Source of the DNA: Enoplolaimus lenunculus
Lineage: Eukaryota; Nematoda; Enoplea; Enoplida; Thoracostomopsidae
Length of the DNA stretch: 64,000 nt
Reading direction: 5' to 3'
Assembly: GCA_030248215.1 (NCBI GenBank)
Contig: JASANG010000070.1
Coordinates: forward strand, 84,703-148,702
Shown: positions 26,301 through 33,149 of the stretch, in pieces
Layout of the letters: each line of letters begins with the position of its first letter
Numbering within the stretch: the stretch's first letter is position 1
Program-made: the position numbers and the translations under genes
The notes under the pieces: model-generated
The model's database searches: none
What the model was told of the DNA's origin: nothing
The model's input: only the letters and a program-made list of their open reading frames with translations

Positions 26301-28856
26301 ATTATTAATGTAAATTAGTGTCTAAGATAGTTGAAGACATTGCTAATACGCGATTTGGCTAAATTGCTGTTGCGTCTAAGAAGTATATTACTTATAAATG
26401 CTATAACAATATTATTATAAGGTTAAAACACAATGTATTGCTACTAAGCAACATCAAGGAATTAGTTTTAATATATTAAATCTATATTATTAATAGAGAA
26501 ATGTTAGCATTAAGCTGTATGGAATTTATCTCTACTAAGTAACTAAATAATGACAAAATATACCCTATTTTAAAAATAAGGTACACGGATCGTCGTAATT
26601 TTCAGTCATTTTTTAGATTTTAGCTTAAAAAACTAAAAATTAACTGTTTGTTTCCGTGCGATCAATTAATATTAAACCTTTCTTGTCTGAATATTTCAAA
26701 TTTACTCTATAGTGTTGTTTCAAGTTGAGGCTTTTAAGATAGAAAGCACTTTGCGTCTTGTCCTGCACATTCATAGCGTTCGATATTAATAGTCTGTTAC
26801 GTCTTGCGCAATAATTCTGTACATAACGTAAGGTTTAGGCTTAGGAAACGTTATACTGTAGTTACTCGAATATGAGGGGGGACTGATATTTATTTGGCCT
26901 CTCCAGAGGGTACCCCCATTGTTATTCGGTTACGGATTGTTCTTTATTTTTAGCAAACGCTCCACCACCATTCGTTACTGATAGATATCCGGTATTGCAA
27001 ATATCCGTCTAATTAAACGTTTATTTGTCTTGCGTCAATAGCTTGAGCGATCATGCAAGGTTACACTTACGATATACTTGCAAAATTTAAGTACGCCTTA
27101 AAGATTCGAACTCAATTTTATTTGGTCCTGGAGTTATTTATGCACTACAATTAGGAATAACTGACCTTCATGGACTCTAATTAGGATATGGGACTCTATC
27201 TGCTTATGGACTCTTATTAGAGATACGGGCTTCTATTGATTGGGACTCAAAATGGGGGCGCCCTCTTATTACCCCACACCCTCTTATTCGGGTCACTGCA
27301 GTAGGCTTATTCTTACACTGTGGCTTTGTCTAAGGCTTATAGGCTTAGTAATATGCTTATACTACTGTTACGCGCAACAAAGTAAAACTGCGTGCGAAAA
27401 CGAAGTACCGATTTAGACATTTCAAAAATTAATCTCATGTGAATTTTAATAGTAAGTTAATTGAACGACCAAAAAAGGAAAGGGAAGAAATTTGTGTCTA
27501 AATGTTAAGCCGTATTCAAACATGCAAGTTTTTGCAGCGAAAACTCGCATCTGCAACTTGCTCAAAACACTTGCAACGGAAAGTGTTTGCGAGGCTACAT
27601 CACTTTCATTCTAAATCTTGACATGAATTTATATCAATAATTTGCAGACAACTGCAATAAATATCAAGCAGAAAATAAAATTACCAGTTCAGCCAATGCT
27701 AATGAATTAATTTCACTTGCAGGGCTATTCATACCTATGAAACAATTCTAGGCATATATTTATCACGTATATTTGGCAGCTGCAAATTCTCCGCATAGAT
27801 TTTCCAACAAAACTTGCAGCTGCAAATTTCCAGCTTCAAAGTGCGATCACGAGTAAACTAGGCGTTGCTCGAAATTGTATTACTTGAAAACGCTTTCATA
27901 CAGATACACTTTCTATTTAGTACTTAAAGATGTAGCACTCTTCCGTCGCCATAGCCGTAGACTGGTAAAGATCAAACAAGTTTGTTATTTGAATTAATTA
28001 AAGCTTTTTGAATAAATTCAAAAATGCTGACTTAATTCAAGAAGCGCTCAGCAACACAAGAATTTTAGTGAATTATTTGCAGTTGCAAGAACTTTGAACA
28101 TTTTTCGCGACCGAACTTAGACATGCAAGTTACACATGCCAGTTTTTCCTGCAAAAACTTGCACCTGTGAATAGTGCTTTAATTTAATGTCAAAGCAAAC
28201 TTTAATACGAAAGAATAATCAACACACTTCAAAAGTTAAAAAATTGTGCCTTTAAAAGTTACATTTAAACATTATTCAACGTACGTCAAGACATCATCGT
28301 CAACCTCAATTTCAATAGATGTTACGTAATCAATGCTCATGTCAAACGTGTCACTGAAAGAAAGCATTTCAGTGGAATAAAAATCAGAACCAAACAACGC
28401 ACTAGTAGGAAAACTGAGAAAATCGTCCGTATTAAATAAGCCTGAAAAACTGGAGCCGAATGACATGGTGTCGAAAGGACCACTGGCTCCAGTGCCTTCG
28501 GCTGAAAATGAAAAATCACTGTCATTCGTTGAAGCGGAACTTAGCGCCATTAAATCGTCGGGTCGTGGTGTGGTCATTGCCATGCTTGTCATTATTGAAT
28601 CATCGATCGGTGTTGGTTGGAAGCTACTTGTATTCATTGTTGTGGCATTCATAACATCTGGTGTACTCATTTCAGTAGCCATTGCTGTGGTATCCGCCAT
28701 TGCTGTGGTATCCGCCATTGCAGGAGTATCGTCCTTCAACATTTGGGTTGAAAAATCATTTGTTGTACTCGGTTCAAGCACTGTTGACGGTTGCGCTTGA
28801 GTTAAAGCGATGGTGTGCAATATTATATAAAGACAGGATATTGATTTAGACAACAT
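738..28856 (-). CDS. Large secreted protein built from exon-encoded ~100-residue helical units (spliced gene, 15 readable exons)
   Basis: Joined exons: 28856-28285, 24238-23855, 21119-20595, 19398-19171, 17895-17569, 13133-12807, 10676-10365, 9652-9332, 8539-8234, 7889-7362, 6030-5713, 5492-5178, 4527-4213, 2357-2055, 1077-738. Sequence shows a signal peptide at the start, AG acceptors and GT donors at each border, phase 2 at every junction, and internal exons all divisible by three. The total is 5,421 nt, or 1,806 aa plus stop. Most exons after the first encode one unit of roughly 100 residues: predicted amphipathic helices, a middle stretch such as a Gly-Ile/Val followed by alternating hydrophobic and acidic residues, then more helix. 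The units are acidic, poor in Cys and very divergent from each other. A signal peptide with no visible membrane anchor suggests secretion (inference). I do not recognise the family and assign no function. A decayed exon lies between the fourth and fifth exons. Unsure points: the donor of the 7889-7362 exon and any 5' untranslated exon. Confidence 0.8.
1165..1230. repeat. Degenerate TTAGGC-like hexamer array
   Basis: Runs such as GCTTAGGCTTAGGCTTAAG show 6-bp periodicity with substitutions. Lies in the intron between exons 14 and 15. The rest of that intron (1240-2040) is unremarkable AT-rich sequence. Confidence 0.6.
2055..2357 (-). CDS. Exon 14: helical unit 14 (101 codons)
   Basis: Acceptor ACATTTTAG, donor GTACGT, phase 2-2. 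Starts DSIGGLMQMFKSVTTSTTTT; central SSTGVEFDFELNDNWGDFA; ends EKETTRLFV. It opens with an Asp-Ser pair like the terminal exon (DSLTGF), suggesting these two are closest relatives. Confidence 0.8.
2616..3822. mobile_element. MITE family A, copy 1, with a nested insertion
   Basis: Its two ends are inverted repeats (CGCGTTATAAG and, from the far end, CACGTTATAAG, inside longer similar arms with ATGCGG). Internal sequence matches the copy at 14658-15333 along most of its length, including the AATATCATATGATATTC-type palindromes. Between about 3155 and 3690 it is interrupted by unrelated sequence absent from copy 2. No transposase frame, so non-autonomous. In the intron between exons 13 and 14. 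Confidence 0.7.
3155..3690. mobile_element. Nested insertion: MITE end plus palindromic minisatellite
   Basis: Starts with TTCCACAATAACATGCGTAC, which matches the terminal repeat of the short MITE at 7991-8112. From about 3225 to 3640 it becomes a minisatellite whose units (AAGCCAAAAATGCTTCAGTA and its reverse complement) alternate in orientation, so ORFs open on both strands are by-products. The matching far end is not obvious. Confidence 0.6.
4213..4527 (-). CDS. Exon 13: helical unit 13 (105 codons)
   Basis: Acceptor TTAATTGCAG, donor GTAATG, phase 2-2. Starts SYTIETQEFLESLDFSSSES; central GRSGITLSVSLDSIGSEDFD; last helix EWKTAVTKIKEEQTRVVQ. Confidence 0.8.
5178..5492 (-). CDS. Exon 12: helical unit 12 (105 codons)
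   Basis: Acceptor ATATTTCAG, donor GTAAGA, phase 2-2. Starts ESKNEIQEILSIAMLSSTSV; central STYSVEFPIDVDSLVQDASV is close to the NAEFPIKVDL of exon 11. Long Ile/Val-rich helices and an acidic net charge. Confidence 0.8.
5713..6030 (-). CDS. Exon 11: helical unit 11 (106 codons)
   Basis: Acceptor AATTTTTCAG, donor GTAAGT, phase 2-2. Starts ELIIITEEILSRAIVDEESL; central TNAEFPIKVDLSEGNEQ; C-terminal half is strongly charged (FKKELDKLKSGETSVGDF). Its start resembles that of the next exon (ESKNEIQEILSIAM), suggesting a fairly recent duplication of the two. Confidence 0.8.
6035..7255. repeat. Degenerate minisatellite filling an intron
   Basis: Almost the whole intron between exons 10 and 11 is a worn tandem repeat with a period near 35-40 bp around AAATTTTCAAAATCAATTTT and GCTACAAA. 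Units differ widely, so the array is old. The open frames within it are explained by the AT-rich repeat. Confidence 0.75.
7362..7889 (-). CDS. Exon 10: helical unit 10 with internal ~30-residue repeats
   Basis: Acceptor TTTTTCAG. The donor is inferred as GTTAGA at 7361, the best phase-2 GT near the end of the open frame; it gives 176 codons and keeps the frame. The first about 95 residues are a unit (central YGDFGIEPESLGLPIIDFET). The rest is acidic and holds repeated blocks: IGADSLENVDE and IGLDSSENVDE, with a related LANVDDAG before them, and FSTQI / ASTQI pairs. This looks like local expansion inside one exon. Confidence 0.7.
7991..8112. mobile_element. Short MITE with long terminal inverted repeats
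   Basis: About 120 bp. The 5' end CACAATATCATGCGTATACC is mirrored at the 3' end (GGTATACGCATGATATTATG) with about one mismatch over 22 bases. Lies in the intron between exons 9 and 10. The same terminal sequence starts the insertion at 3155. Confidence 0.75.
8234..8539 (-). CDS. Exon 9: helical unit 9 (102 codons)
   Basis: Acceptor GGTTGTTGTAG, donor GTATAT, phase 2-2. Starts TTYVEIQLLFDRVKREELDI; central SLRIDISFEFDSTTSGYAGA; Ala-rich terminal helix LLADAASAITEGITEEALK. Confidence 0.75.
8600..9320. other. Intron without recognisable element
   Basis: Between exons 8 and 9. Only a 14-bp perfect palindrome CCGATACGTATCGG near 9148-9161 stands out. Confidence 0.4.
9332..9652 (-). CDS. Exon 8: helical unit 8 (107 codons)
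   Basis: Acceptor ATTAATATAG, donor GTAAGA, phase 2-2. Starts SKRDEVRETLSTLLRSGDAA; central SISVEFRFDFPIYFNL; last helix ends SVNRILVERNV. Confidence 0.75.
9660..10250. other. Intron without recognisable element
   Basis: Between exons 7 and 8; AT-rich, no repeat, coding or RNA signal found. Confidence 0.4.
10365..10676 (-). CDS. Exon 7: helical unit 7 (104 codons)
   Basis: Acceptor GTTTTATAG, donor GTACGG, phase 2-2. Starts KLQRDLQQQLTVLLRDLSTF; central YYYMERYGINPPGFEFDFSS is a clear version of the unit's middle motif. A MITE begins within about 15-20 bases upstream of its splice acceptor (10690-10830). Confidence 0.75.
10685..10830. mobile_element. MITE family B, partial copy abutting a splice acceptor
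   Basis: Contains GTTCACACGTGCAACTTTTT and GACTTGCAGCTGCAAATTG, the characteristic TTGCAGCTGCAA core and end of the family seen at 27513-28190 and in both palindrome arms. It begins only about 10-20 bp upstream of the acceptor of exon 7. Confidence 0.65.
10838..11188 (-). mobile_element. tRNA-derived SINE family A, copy 1
   Basis: On the minus strand a tRNA-like head has an A box (GTGGCGCAGTGGTAGAG) and B box (GAGTTCGATCC), near 10975-10895. The flanking part at about 10978-11165 matches 11958-12150, and the other flank at 10840-10885 matches 12190-12237. The anticodon stem does not pair well, so this is a SINE, not a working tRNA gene. Confidence 0.65.
11189..11867. mobile_element. Terminal-inverted-repeat element splitting two SINE copies
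   Basis: Left end CAGGTTATACTGCTCTCGCC and right end GGCGAGCGCAGTATAACCTG are near-perfect inverted repeats of about 37 bp, extending to a GGACATTTTTT motif. About 680 bp, no transposase. It sits exactly between the two family A SINE sequences. I see no clear target-site duplication. Confidence 0.7.
11385..11640. repeat. Minisatellite of ~19 bp units
   Basis: Units of the form CGCCAAAATTTGAATTTTC repeat about 13 times with variation, inside the terminal-inverted-repeat element. Confidence 0.7.
11868..12240 (-). mobile_element. tRNA-derived SINE family A, copy 2
   Basis: Minus strand A-box-like GTGGTGCGGTGGTAACAG at about 11945-11925; the B box is degraded. Body at 11958-12150 is clearly homologous to copy 1 (shared TACATACAGTGCACTGCACT). 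The stretch from 12190 repeats the outer flank of copy 1, hinting at a partial dimer. Confidence 0.6.
12245..12800. other. Intron without recognisable element
   Basis: Upstream part of the exon 6-7 intron; AT-rich and featureless to my reading. Confidence 0.35.
12807..13133 (-). CDS. Exon 6: divergent helical unit 6 (109 codons)
   Basis: Acceptor CTTATAG, donor GTAATG, phase 2-2. Starts ETNTLLYYFLGKTTRADLAS; more basic and Thr/Arg-rich than other units (ETPRRLDTRPLGSVANRMQQ) and lacking a clear central Gly-Ile motif. It is accepted mainly because length, phase and position match; sequence similarity to the other units is weak. Confidence 0.6.
13225..13278. repeat. Degenerate TTAGGC-like array (CCTAAG strand)
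   Basis: AAACCTAAACCTAAGCCTAT and following CCTATCC, CCTATGG words give hexamer periodicity just upstream of exon 6. Confidence 0.6.
13612..13660. repeat. TCCG/TCTG microsatellite
   Basis: Repeated GTCCGTCTGTCC words. The following AGGAACGGCTAAACCGATTT is a type of sequence often seen next to such tracts in dispersed insect and other invertebrate transposons (from memory of the pattern, not a search). Confidence 0.6.
13740..14460. repeat. Tandem array of ~155-180 bp units
   Basis: About four and a half units. Each has TTTACAAACATCCAAAACCG, then ATAATTGAATAGTTAGCTAA, then AATTAGGACTTTTT and GGGTTTTTGGGTGCGAGGAA. Units differ by substitutions and small indels. Confidence 0.75.
14658..15333. 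mobile_element. MITE family A, copy 2 (uninterrupted)
   Basis: About 676 bp. End repeats GGTTCACGTTATAACCGGGG and, from the far end, GATTCACGTTTTAACTGGGG, followed by GACACG..TTTGTCCC in both. Inside are at least three AATATCATATGATATTC palindromes. No transposase frame. Confidence 0.75.
15334..17550. other. 2.2-kb intron stretch, nothing identified
   Basis: Between exons 5 and 6. AT-rich with recurring but very degenerate TGGAATTGAA words; no exon with phase-2 borders and no element ends found. Confidence 0.4.
17569..17895 (-). CDS. Exon 5: helical unit 5 (109 codons)
   Basis: Acceptor TTTATTCAG; donor taken as GTACGT at 17568 (phase 2). A second phase-2 GT nine bases further on (GTATAG) is possible. 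Starts with DKRVIVLALCEDMIDQGQID, has the central NDFGILSTFTDITVTEIE and a final helix ending TRYAREVVSE. Confidence 0.75.
17905..17935. repeat. AAT microsatellite
   Basis: About nine AAT triplets immediately upstream of exon 5. A second, broken AAT tract lies at 18420-18490. Confidence 0.8.
18612..18904 (-). pseudogene. Decayed copy of a helical-unit exon between exons 4 and 5
   Basis: A good acceptor (ACACATTTCAG) is followed in phase 2 by ANVSDVIDLLKILL, which resembles unit starts, then a stop. Unit-like sequence continues in other frames: AYALLVYGFAYV in the second and LDLHVVFETSSIIEEVF in the third, both matching unit positions. The pattern implies at least two frameshifts. No clean phase-2 donor is visible at the end. 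Because neighbouring exons are all phase 2, skipping this one leaves the protein in frame. It could alternatively be a chance ORF, but the acceptor and ordered similarity argue against that. Confidence 0.5.
19171..19398 (-). CDS. Exon 4: short helical unit 3 (76 codons)
   Basis: Acceptor TTTTTTCAG, donor GTAAGA, phase 2-2. Starts YQLDEIACVLKLVWGDGTAG and ends FQNQVDA. It keeps the unit's middle motif (SGAGFSTFEDDYIV) but is about 25-30 residues shorter than most units, lacking part of the C-terminal helix. Confidence 0.7.
19520..19640. repeat. Dispersed repeat F, copy 1
   Basis: CTGGTTGCTAAATTTGCAAC, then GTCGCAGCTTGAAATCTA and a TATATCTTAACAAAAGATAC tail match 24257-24450 in the same order. 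Lies about 120 bp upstream of exon 4. Confidence 0.55.
20341..20512. repeat. TATC microsatellite
   Basis: About 40 tetranucleotides of TATC with interruptions (ATCA, TTCATC). Confidence 0.9.
20595..21119 (-). CDS. Exon 3: helical unit 2, with acidic N-terminal extension
   Basis: Acceptor GGTTCAG, donor GTAAAT, phase 2-2, 175 codons. The first about 70 residues are charged and Ser-rich (for example SSSFDDDEYELEQLIMKTSE), followed by a unit of standard length with a central KGAGVDVDSLTAF and a last helix containing WQWYSGDMVY. The longest exon together with the one at 7362-7889. Confidence 0.75.
21425..21548. repeat. Short tandem repeat, ~51-53 bp units
   Basis: AAGCGGTTAACATTGTATGT followed by CACATTAACATGG recurs about three times. 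From 21560 to 23850 the intron shows only scattered CCTAAGCCTAAG words (21810-22440) and no gene. Confidence 0.6.
23855..24238 (-). CDS. Exon 2: helical unit 1 (128 codons)
   Basis: Acceptor TTTGCAG, donor GTAAGT, both phase 2. Starts SHVAQVHMLECLRSFEEMHA and contains a charged His/Asp/Asn-rich insert (DGIRNDNGDHDHGKEN) before the standard part, which runs through a Tyr-rich helix, SAGYNVPSPPLDM, and a final helix ending near IENDLM. The insert makes it longer than the usual 100-105 residues. Confidence 0.75.
24257..24450. repeat. Dispersed repeat F, copy 2
   Basis: CTGGTTGCAATATTTGCAAC and GTCGCAACTTGAACCCCATT with a TATATCTTATCAAAATATAC tail match 19520-19640; a GGGGAGGAGG-rich insert separates the halves. 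It starts about 20 bp upstream of exon 2. Confidence 0.55.
24600..25380. other. Intron 1 stretch, nothing identified
   Basis: AT-rich, no element ends or coding signal found. Confidence 0.35.
25385..25625. mobile_element. GC-rich CGGCGCCGTCCG element
   Basis: A GC-rich island in AT-rich surroundings. Left side GGCGGCGCCGTCCGTTACCC and right side GATGGACGGCGCCGGACGTC are roughly inverted. The same GGCGCCGTCCG / CGGACGGCGCC words head the 21-bp minisatellite region in both palindrome arms (40010, 40580, 62340, 63260), so these appear to be one repeat family. Confidence 0.55.
25630..26850. other. Intron 1 stretch, nothing identified
   Basis: A small less AT-rich part near 25930-26110 carries a 72-codon minus-strand frame without splice context or recognisable motif; I do not call it a gene. 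Confidence 0.35.
26854..27304. mobile_element. MITE family C, copy 1, inserted in a TTAGGC-bearing repeat
   Basis: Ends TACTGTAGTTACTCGAATAT and, from the far end, CTACTGCAGTGACCCGAATA followed by AGAGGG are inverted repeats. Internal GATATTTATTTGGCCTCTCC matches the copy at 32260. TTAGGC-like sequence lies directly on both sides (26830-26845 and 27303-27360), as if the MITE split it. Confidence 0.7.
27513..28190. mobile_element. MITE family B, full-length copy
   Basis: Left GTATTCAAACATGCAAGTTT and right (reverse complement) CTATTCACAGGTGCAAGTTT, each followed by TTGCAG and AAAACT words. About 680 bp, internal AACTTGCAGCTGCAAATTT. Ends about 90 bp downstream of exon 1. Confidence 0.7.
28285..28856 (-). 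CDS. Exon 1: signal peptide and Ser/Thr/Met/Asp-rich region
   Basis: Begins MLSKSISCLYIILHTIALTQ; a hydrophobic core of about 14 residues ends at an Ala-Gln-Ala type site near residue 21-22, a good signal peptide. The rest is low-complexity, rich in Thr, Ser, Met and Asp with very few basic residues, and includes short repeats of the type ADTTAM around residues 47-60. Such a stretch could be O-glycosylated (inference). The donor is GTACGT after two bases of a Thr codon (phase 2). A CAG 15 bases upstream of the ATG, after a T-rich stretch, could be an acceptor for a 5' untranslated exon. Confidence 0.8.
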
Positions 28857-28859
28857 GTT

Positions 28860-29170
28860 TCTTAAATTTTCTGTAAAAATACAGAATGACTTTTGGTTTC
28901 AATGCAGTTTAGTGTTTTTTGTGGTGGAAATATCCCACGGACTGTGTATTTGAAACAGTATTCTCTGTTCAGAAATGCGAATACTTATTAAAAGTCGTCA
29001 ATAGGGTTCTGTTTGGTGTCCGAATAAGAATTTAAACCCAGAAACTGTTGTTTTTAATACTCTACTTAAAATTGCAAAATGTCAAAATTTCATCACAAGC
29101 ATTTGCGAATTAAAATCCCGATGTGTATAATGTAGCTACTATAACGGCTACAACAATACAGTACCGTAGC
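28860..29170. other. Upstream flank of the large gene
   Basis: The presumed promoter region (minus strand). I see no convincing TATA box; the minisatellite starts within about 320 bp of the start codon. Confidence 0.3.
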
Positions 29171-29189
29171 CAGCTCACTTTTTTAGGGA

Positions 29190-30445
29190 GTGAACCCAAT
29201 CGTTGGGGTGAAACCAACCGTTCAGGTGAAAACAACCGTTGGGATGAAACCACCCGTTGGGGTGAAACCAACCGATGGGGTGAAACCAACCGTTGGGGCG
29301 AAACTAACCGTTGGGGTGATACGAACCAGTGGGGTGAAAACAACCGTTGGAGTGAAACCAACCGTTGAGGTAAAACCAACCATTGGGGTGAAACCAACCG
29401 TTGGGATGAATACAATCGTTGTGTGAAACCAATCGTTGGGGTGAAACTAACCGATGTGCTGAAACAAACCGTTGGGGTAAAACCAACCGTTGGGTGAAAC
29501 CATCCGTTGGGGTAAAACCCGCCGTTGGGGTGAAACCAACAGTTGGAGTGAAACCAACCGTTGTGGTGAAACCTACCGTTAGGATGAAACCAACAGTTGA
29601 GGGGAAACTAACGGTTGGATGGCAACCAACCGTTGGGGTGAAACCAGCCGTTGGGATGAACCATTCGTTGGGGTGAAACCGATCGCTCGGGTGAAATAAC
29701 CCGTTGGGGTAAAACCAACCGTTGGATAAAACCAGCCGTTGTGGTGAAACCAAACGTTGGGTGAAACCATTCGATCGGGTAAAACCAACCGTTCGAGTCA
29801 AACCAACCGTTGGCGTGAAACCAACCGTTGGAGTGAAACCAACCATTGGGATCAAACCAACCGTTGGCATGTTAGACCAATTGTTGGGGTAAAACCAATC
29901 ATTGTGGTGGAACCAACAACAAGTAGGATGAAACCTACCGTTAGGTTGAAACCAACTGTTGGGGAAACCAACCGTTGGGGTGAAACCAATCGTGCGGGTG
30001 AAACCAGCCGTTGTTATGAACCACTCGTTGGGGTGGAACCAACTGGGGTGAAATCAACCGTTGGGGTGAAATCAACCACTGGGGTAAAACCACCCGTTGG
30101 GGTAAAAGCAACCGTTGGAGTGAAACCAACCGTTGGGGTGAAACCAACCGTTGAGGTGAAACTTACCGTTGGGGTGAAACCAACCTTTGGGGTAAAACCA
30201 ACCGTTGGGGTTAAACCAACCGTGCGGGTGAAACCAACAGTTGAGGGGAAACTAACCGCTGAGAAAAAACCAACCGTTGGGGTGAAACCAGCCGTTGGGA
30301 TGAACCATTCGTTGGGGTGAAATCAATCGTTCGGGTGAAATCAACCGTTGGGGTGAAACCAATCGTTGGGGTAAAACAAGCCATTGTGGTGAAACCAACC
30401 TTTGGGGTGAAACTATCCGTTGGGGTAAAAACCAACAGTTGGAAT
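29190..30445. repeat. 1.25-kb minisatellite of 18-bp units
   Basis: About 70 units of GGGGTGAAACCAACCGTT with substitutions, single-base indels and higher-order blocks (29560-29700 resembles 30220-30350). Because 18 is a multiple of three, long frames such as GVKPTV and PTVGFT repeats open on both strands; they lack starts, splice context and codon constraint. Confidence 0.9.
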
Positions 30446-30829
30446 TAACCCGACCGTTAGCCCTAAGTGCTGAACCAAAATGGAAAATTTCGTGCACTTT
30501 CTGCAAGGAGTTTTTGACCAATAACTACTGAAGACCATGCTCGTTTGCCAAATCCGTATCTACCAGTGTGCAAAATTTAAACGAAAGAGGTCTGATATTA
30601 CTTGAGTACCGACACGCAAGCTAAACTGAAAATATCGCACTTGAGAAGCGCGAACCATATTTATGAACAATCGTGTTCATATGATCACTTACTCAGCTGT
30701 ACGCAAAAAACAAATGTACTGCGCTCATTAAATCATATGCACAAACACAAAAGATTTAACTCTCGTACCGGAAAACAAAGATATCAAATGCGGGTTTAAC
30801 GTTACCGATTGTGCGCTTGGGACCTGTTT

Positions 30830-31220
30830 TGTCACCTACCCATGGCAGGAAGTAGAAACAACCTATATGAATAGGTTGTTAGCTAGCTACTACCCATATG
30901 GGTACCTTACGTTTGAAGCTATGGGTAGCTAGTCTTCGGTTTGTTACCCATGTGGGTACCTTGCGATTTTTTCAACAAGATTTATAGCTTGCGTACTTTT
31001 TTAGATTTTTTCGAAAGATATATTGTAAAAAAGACTAAACCAGACTTGTAAAACAAAACTCACTGTACTGAGCCGTTTTAAAGTGCAAGCTTGAAAGTGC
31101 ATTATGTTGGCATCTATAAGGGCTACCAGCACACATCTTGTCTCTACCCATATGGGTAGGTAAATATTTCAAAACCTAGCTATGTGCAACATTATATTTT
31201 CTGTTGGTATCCATATGGAT
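30830..31220. repeat. Cluster of TACCCATATGGGTA palindromes and a hairpin
   Basis: CTACCCATATGGGTA occurs at about 30885 and 31145, with variants near 30945 (ACCCATGTGGGT) and 31205 (ATCCATATGGAT). At about 30859 AACAACCTAT and ATAGGTTGTT form a perfect 10-bp stem with a 4-base loop. Probably a worn MITE. Confidence 0.5.
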
Positions 31221-31229
31221 AACAAAAAA

Positions 31230-32255
31230 GTTAGTGTGTTCCGGTAAGGGCACAGTGGCAAAACAGGTACCAGGCGCACAATTGGTAACTTGAACCCCGC
31301 AAAAGATGTTTGGAATTGTCGTTTGAAGCTGATAAAGCTGATACTGTAACTTTTTTCTGAAAGGGCATACATGGGTTTTCGACGACTTACAAGCATGGTT
31401 GGAAATTGTCTGGGGGGATTCTTCCATGATGATGGGGTGAGCCTCCCTTTAGTAAACAATACAAAATATCCGGCCCGCATAACAAACACCAATGATTAAC
31501 AACAAAATCTCTAGTTAGCGATATTTACAAATAATCGTTTAACCGGAGAGCGGAAAATTGACCCCAGCAGTTTTGACGAAAAATATTGGAAAGTGGCGTT
31601 ACATAAAAATCGAGCCAAACAAAACATTCAAATCTTCCAGTAGTAACAATGTAGTTTCAAGCGAAACACAAAACAACATTGACATTAAACAAAGCGTGAA
31701 GTAAAGTTTACTGTAGAGAGTGCAAAATTAAAAATATTTTGCCGAAGTTTGAAATGGTTTTTAGAACATCGCCGATAACGCTTTGTTAACCTGTTTTTGT
31801 TGTTCATTATTTCAGATCTTCGCTATAGCGACTGAAATACAAAATTTTCAAACTTTCAACATTAAAGCACAAAACATGTTTGTTTAATTCAACGAAATTA
31901 AACTTAAAGCTCGCGCTCTTGAAACATATCTGAAATGACTTTTTATTCCAGCAAATTTCATACTCGGGATGATCAAATTTCGTTGTCTGCGACAAGCATT
32001 TTAGTGAAACAATATTTTTTAAGAGTTAAGTTTGGCTTCAATGGACAAATTATTTTGCGTAACATTTCAAGAAAATTGGCAAAATCTAAGATACAAATCG
32101 GGCTGCCTTAAATAAAAAATGAAAGCGGCTAAACTGTGCGAGAATATGCAAATGAAACAAGAACCCATATCCTTCTGTCTGACAAGAAAGATTAGTTTTC
32201 ATGTTTTTTACATCTTTGCAATTTTTGTACATTTGCGTTCCTGAAAAAAATATAT
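31230..32255. other. No gene or element identified
   Basis: Small overlapping minus-strand frames near 31170-31490 lack any support. Confidence 0.35.
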
Positions 32256-32259
32256 GTAT

Positions 32260-32690
32260 ATACTGTAGTGTCCCGAATAAGAGGGGGACTGATATTTATT
32301 TGGCGTCTCCAGAGGGCACCACGTGTTATTCGGTTACTAACTGTTATTTATTACCCGCCCTCCGATGCAAGGTTATACTTAGGAACGTAATTTCAAAACT
32401 TGAGTATGCTTTAAAATTTCGAACTAAACTTTATATGATCATGTAGTCATTTATGCACTATACCATTAAGGATAACTGACATTTATGGACTTTAATTGGG
32501 ATTTTGTCCGGACTTCTAAAGACCCGAATTAGAGGGCTTCCCATTTGAGTCCCAATCACTTGGACTCCGTATTTCTGATGAGAGTCCGTAAGCGCATAGG
32601 GTCCCTAAACCATAATTAATTAGAGTCCATAAATGTCAATTATCCCTAATTGCAGTGCATAAATGACTCCAGGACGAAACAAATCTTAGT
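32260..32690. mobile_element. MITE family C, copy 2
   Basis: TACTGTAGTGTCCCGAATAA then GAGGGGGACTGATATTTATT as in copy 1. The inner part (GAGTCCGTAAGCG, CCTAATTGCAGTGCATAAAT) matches copy 3 at 38090. Its far end is not sharply defined. Confidence 0.6.
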
Positions 32691-33149
32691 TTGAAGCTTT
32701 AAACCAACACATATAGGCAGCTTACAATCAATGCTCCACTTAAAAATTTGGCGCTTGCGATGAAGTGGGTTCTCACAATCTGCTGAGATTTTATACTACG
32801 CATACGCGTACTAGTTAAACACTGATTATCAGAGCTGCACGCGACCCTCGGGTACCATCCGGTAAACACGGGCCGGGTAAAGAAATTTTGCCGCTGGTAT
32901 GCACAAGGGCAAAGAATTTCAAAACGTGAATAGAAACAAAATTTACATTGAGTTACTCGCAGAATGCTCTAAATTGTAAGAAACTATGTAATTGCATATA
33001 AACAAACTACTGCAGAATCGAGCATACCCGTGTTCAGAAACTGAAGGAAACTGTTCTATGAATGTTTCGAAATGTTCCCTAAACAAACGAGCGCTAGTTT
33101 GACAACAGTTTATTATTCATAGCGTTACTACGTAAAAAACTATTCTTGC

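Noticed and set aside
28460-28800. Plus-strand frames opposite exon 1 of the repeat gene
   Set aside because: Antisense shadows of a low-complexity coding exon.
29123-30435. Long open frames of hexapeptide repeats (GVKPTV, PTVGFT) on both strands
   Set aside because: Explained by an 18-bp minisatellite; open in several frames at once, no start or splice context.
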